NCBI GenBank assembly: GCA_016935655.1
Contig: JAFGQM010000068.1
Span: 1-21,184 of the forward strand
DNA: 21,184 nucleotides
Direction of reading: 5' to 3'
Source of the DNA: Candidatus Altarchaeota archaeon
GTDB taxonomy: Archaea; Altiarchaeota; Altiarchaeia; JAFGQM01
Both the position numbers and the translations under genes were made by a program. The notes under the pieces are model-generated. The model did no database searches, was not told where the DNA came from, and worked only from the letters and a program-made list of their open reading frames with translations. Numbering within the stretch: the stretch's first letter is position 1; the number at the start of each line of letters is the position of its first letter. Below are positions 20,358-21,184 of this stretch, piece by piece.

Positions 20358-20853
20358 GAAGGGCTGGATCTATGAGGTGATTATGGAAACACGCAGCAAG
20401 GACGGGGCGCCGAACATAGCGCCGATGGGCGTCTGGACGGTCGATTCCAAATTCCTTCTGGCGGATATATACGAAGAGAACAGGACATACAAAAACCTGA
20501 TGGCCAAAAACGAGGGCTCGGTATATTTCGTAAGGGACCCGAAGTATTTCGTCGATGGGAAGATCGAGCGCATCCCGTGGGACGCGAAGTTGGAGTTCAG
20601 GGTCGCTCGGGTTGAATGCAAAAATCCCTGCAGGTTCTATCTCGAGATAACAGGCCGGGAGGTAAGGGGGAAGCCTGAACCCATCAACAGGGCCAGGGGG
20701 TTATTCATAGAGTTTTTAATCGATTATTCTAGGAAAGGCAAAGACGAGGCTGCGCGCGCAAGGCTGGACTATTACAAAAAGGCCGTGTCAAAGGTCGCGC
20801 CGGGGTCGGACTATGAGAGGATAACAGGGGGGTTGTATGAGGATAAGGGTTAA
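20335..20853 (+). CDS. DUF447 family protein (flavin-binding split-barrel fold)
   Basis: 172 residues from the ATG at 20335, which has GGAGG upstream (20318-20322) and gives MLEKLGLEKGWIYEVIMETR; the ATG at 20281 would add 18 very basic residues encoded within the previous gene. DGAPNIAPMGVW (22-33) is the split-barrel signature with the N-I-A-P-M-G loop. NPCRFYLEITGREV and INRARGLFIEFLIDYSR match DUF447. Family structures resemble FMN-binding split barrels. DUF447 genes commonly accompany beta-RFAP synthase in archaea and in H4MPT-using bacteria, and here it directly precedes it. A pterin-pathway role is likely; the reaction is undetermined. Confidence 0.88.
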   Translation: MLEKLGLEKGWIYEVIMETRSKDGAPNIAPMGVWTVDSKFLLADIYEENRTYKNLMAKNEGSVYFVRDPKYFVDGKIERIPWDAKLEFRVARVECKNPCRFYLEITGREVRGKPEPINRARGLFIEFLIDYSRKGKDEAARARLDYYKKAVSKVAPGSDYERITGGLYEDKG

Positions 20854-21184
20854 GACGCCGTCGAGGCTGCACCTGTCTTTGATAGACCTGGAGGGCAGTC
20901 TGGGAAGGGTGGACGGGGGCATAGGGCTGGCGCTGGAAAGACCAAACGTGATTCTGGAGGCAGAGGCATATGATGGCCTCAAGTCAAACGACGGGGTAGC
21001 AAAACAGTTTGCCGGGAAGGTGCTGGGGTCTTATGATCTGGAAGGAGCCTCGATCCAGGTCAAGGAGAGGATACCCGAGCATGTGGGCCTGGGCGGTACG
21101 ACGCAGATGGCGCTGGCCGTCGCACTGGCGGTAACAAGGGCCCACGACATTGACGCTGATACGAGAGAACTGGCAAGAACCGTG
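20837..21184 (+). CDS. mptG: Beta-ribofuranosylaminobenzene 5'-phosphate synthase, N-terminal part
   Basis: 116 residues visible; the gene runs off the window. RIRVKTPSRLHLSLIDLEG (2-20) and SLGRVDGGIGLALERP (21-36) open the GHMP-fold beta-RFAP synthase, and IPEHVGLGGTTQMALAVALAV carries the GHMP phosphate-loop equivalent. The enzyme couples 4-hydroxybenzoate or p-aminobenzoate to PRPP, releasing PPi (and CO2 from the latter), the first committed step of H4MPT arm synthesis. The ATG at 20837 overlaps the DUF447 stop by 17 bases, and GGGGGG sits upstream as a ribosome site. Together with mptE this shows H4MPT or a similar pterin is made. Confidence 0.92.
   Translation, partial: MRIRVKTPSRLHLSLIDLEGSLGRVDGGIGLALERPNVILEAEAYDGLKSNDGVAKQFAGKVLGSYDLEGASIQVKERIPEHVGLGGTTQMALAVALAVTRAHDIDADTRELARTV

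Overview
The window looks archaeal, of mixed GC, from an uncultivated euryarchaeal-, Altiarchaeota- or DPANN-like lineage that I cannot place more closely. The evidence is: three tRNA genes with introns at the canonical archaeal site and no encoded CCA; TATA/BRE-type promoters, several giving nearly leaderless starts; heavy AGG/AGA and ATA codon use; an archaeal pilus-type ATPase with two membrane platform proteins; an archaeal YchF-like GTPase with a Cys-rich insert; and a tetrahydromethanopterin (H4MPT) biosynthesis cluster.

Layout. (1) 37-3658, plus strand: an operon of three GT4 glycosyltransferases with a small orphan basic protein between the second and third, joined by overlaps or one-base gaps. 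(2) 3667-5233: an RNA-rich region with tRNA-Trp(CCA), tRNA-Arg(TCT) and tRNA-Val(GAC), all on the minus strand and all intron-bearing. It also holds a DUF5752-like small protein, an untracked 48-aa basic protein and a 4-oxalocrotonate tautomerase-like gene lying between tRNA-Val and tRNA-Arg. (3) 5273-9201, minus: a secretion-type ATPase and two TadB/TadC-like platform proteins (Epd/Tad-like pilus core, no pilin seen). (4) 9248-10159, minus: phosphoglycerate dehydrogenase. (5) 10179-15641, minus: a 1596-residue surface protein flanked by two small membrane proteins in a tight operon. (6) 15687-16329, minus: a VapBC-like toxin-antitoxin pair with a clear palindromic operator. (7) 16364-17557, minus: YchF-like GTPase, divergent from a membrane-anchored secreted protein at 17625-18260. 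(8) 18290-21184: the H4MPT-associated cluster, with mptE on the minus strand divergent from an AIR-synthase-related protein, DUF447 and mptG (beta-RFAP synthase, cut by the window end).

The most unusual signal is a structured repeat of about 60 nt, with three hairpins in its full form. It occurs inside all three tRNA introns (in the Trp copy only the first part is kept) and again directly 3' of tRNA-Arg and tRNA-Val, always in the same orientation as the tRNA. The two best copies, in the Arg and Val introns, are both 59 nt; they share a 24-nt and a 13-nt identical block and show compensatory changes in the first hairpin. The tRNA-Trp intron also contains a recognisable C/D-box guide for 2'-O-methylation of C34, so the repeat there sits beside a functional guide module. 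This looks like a proliferating tRNA-associated RNA element that I cannot assign to a known family.
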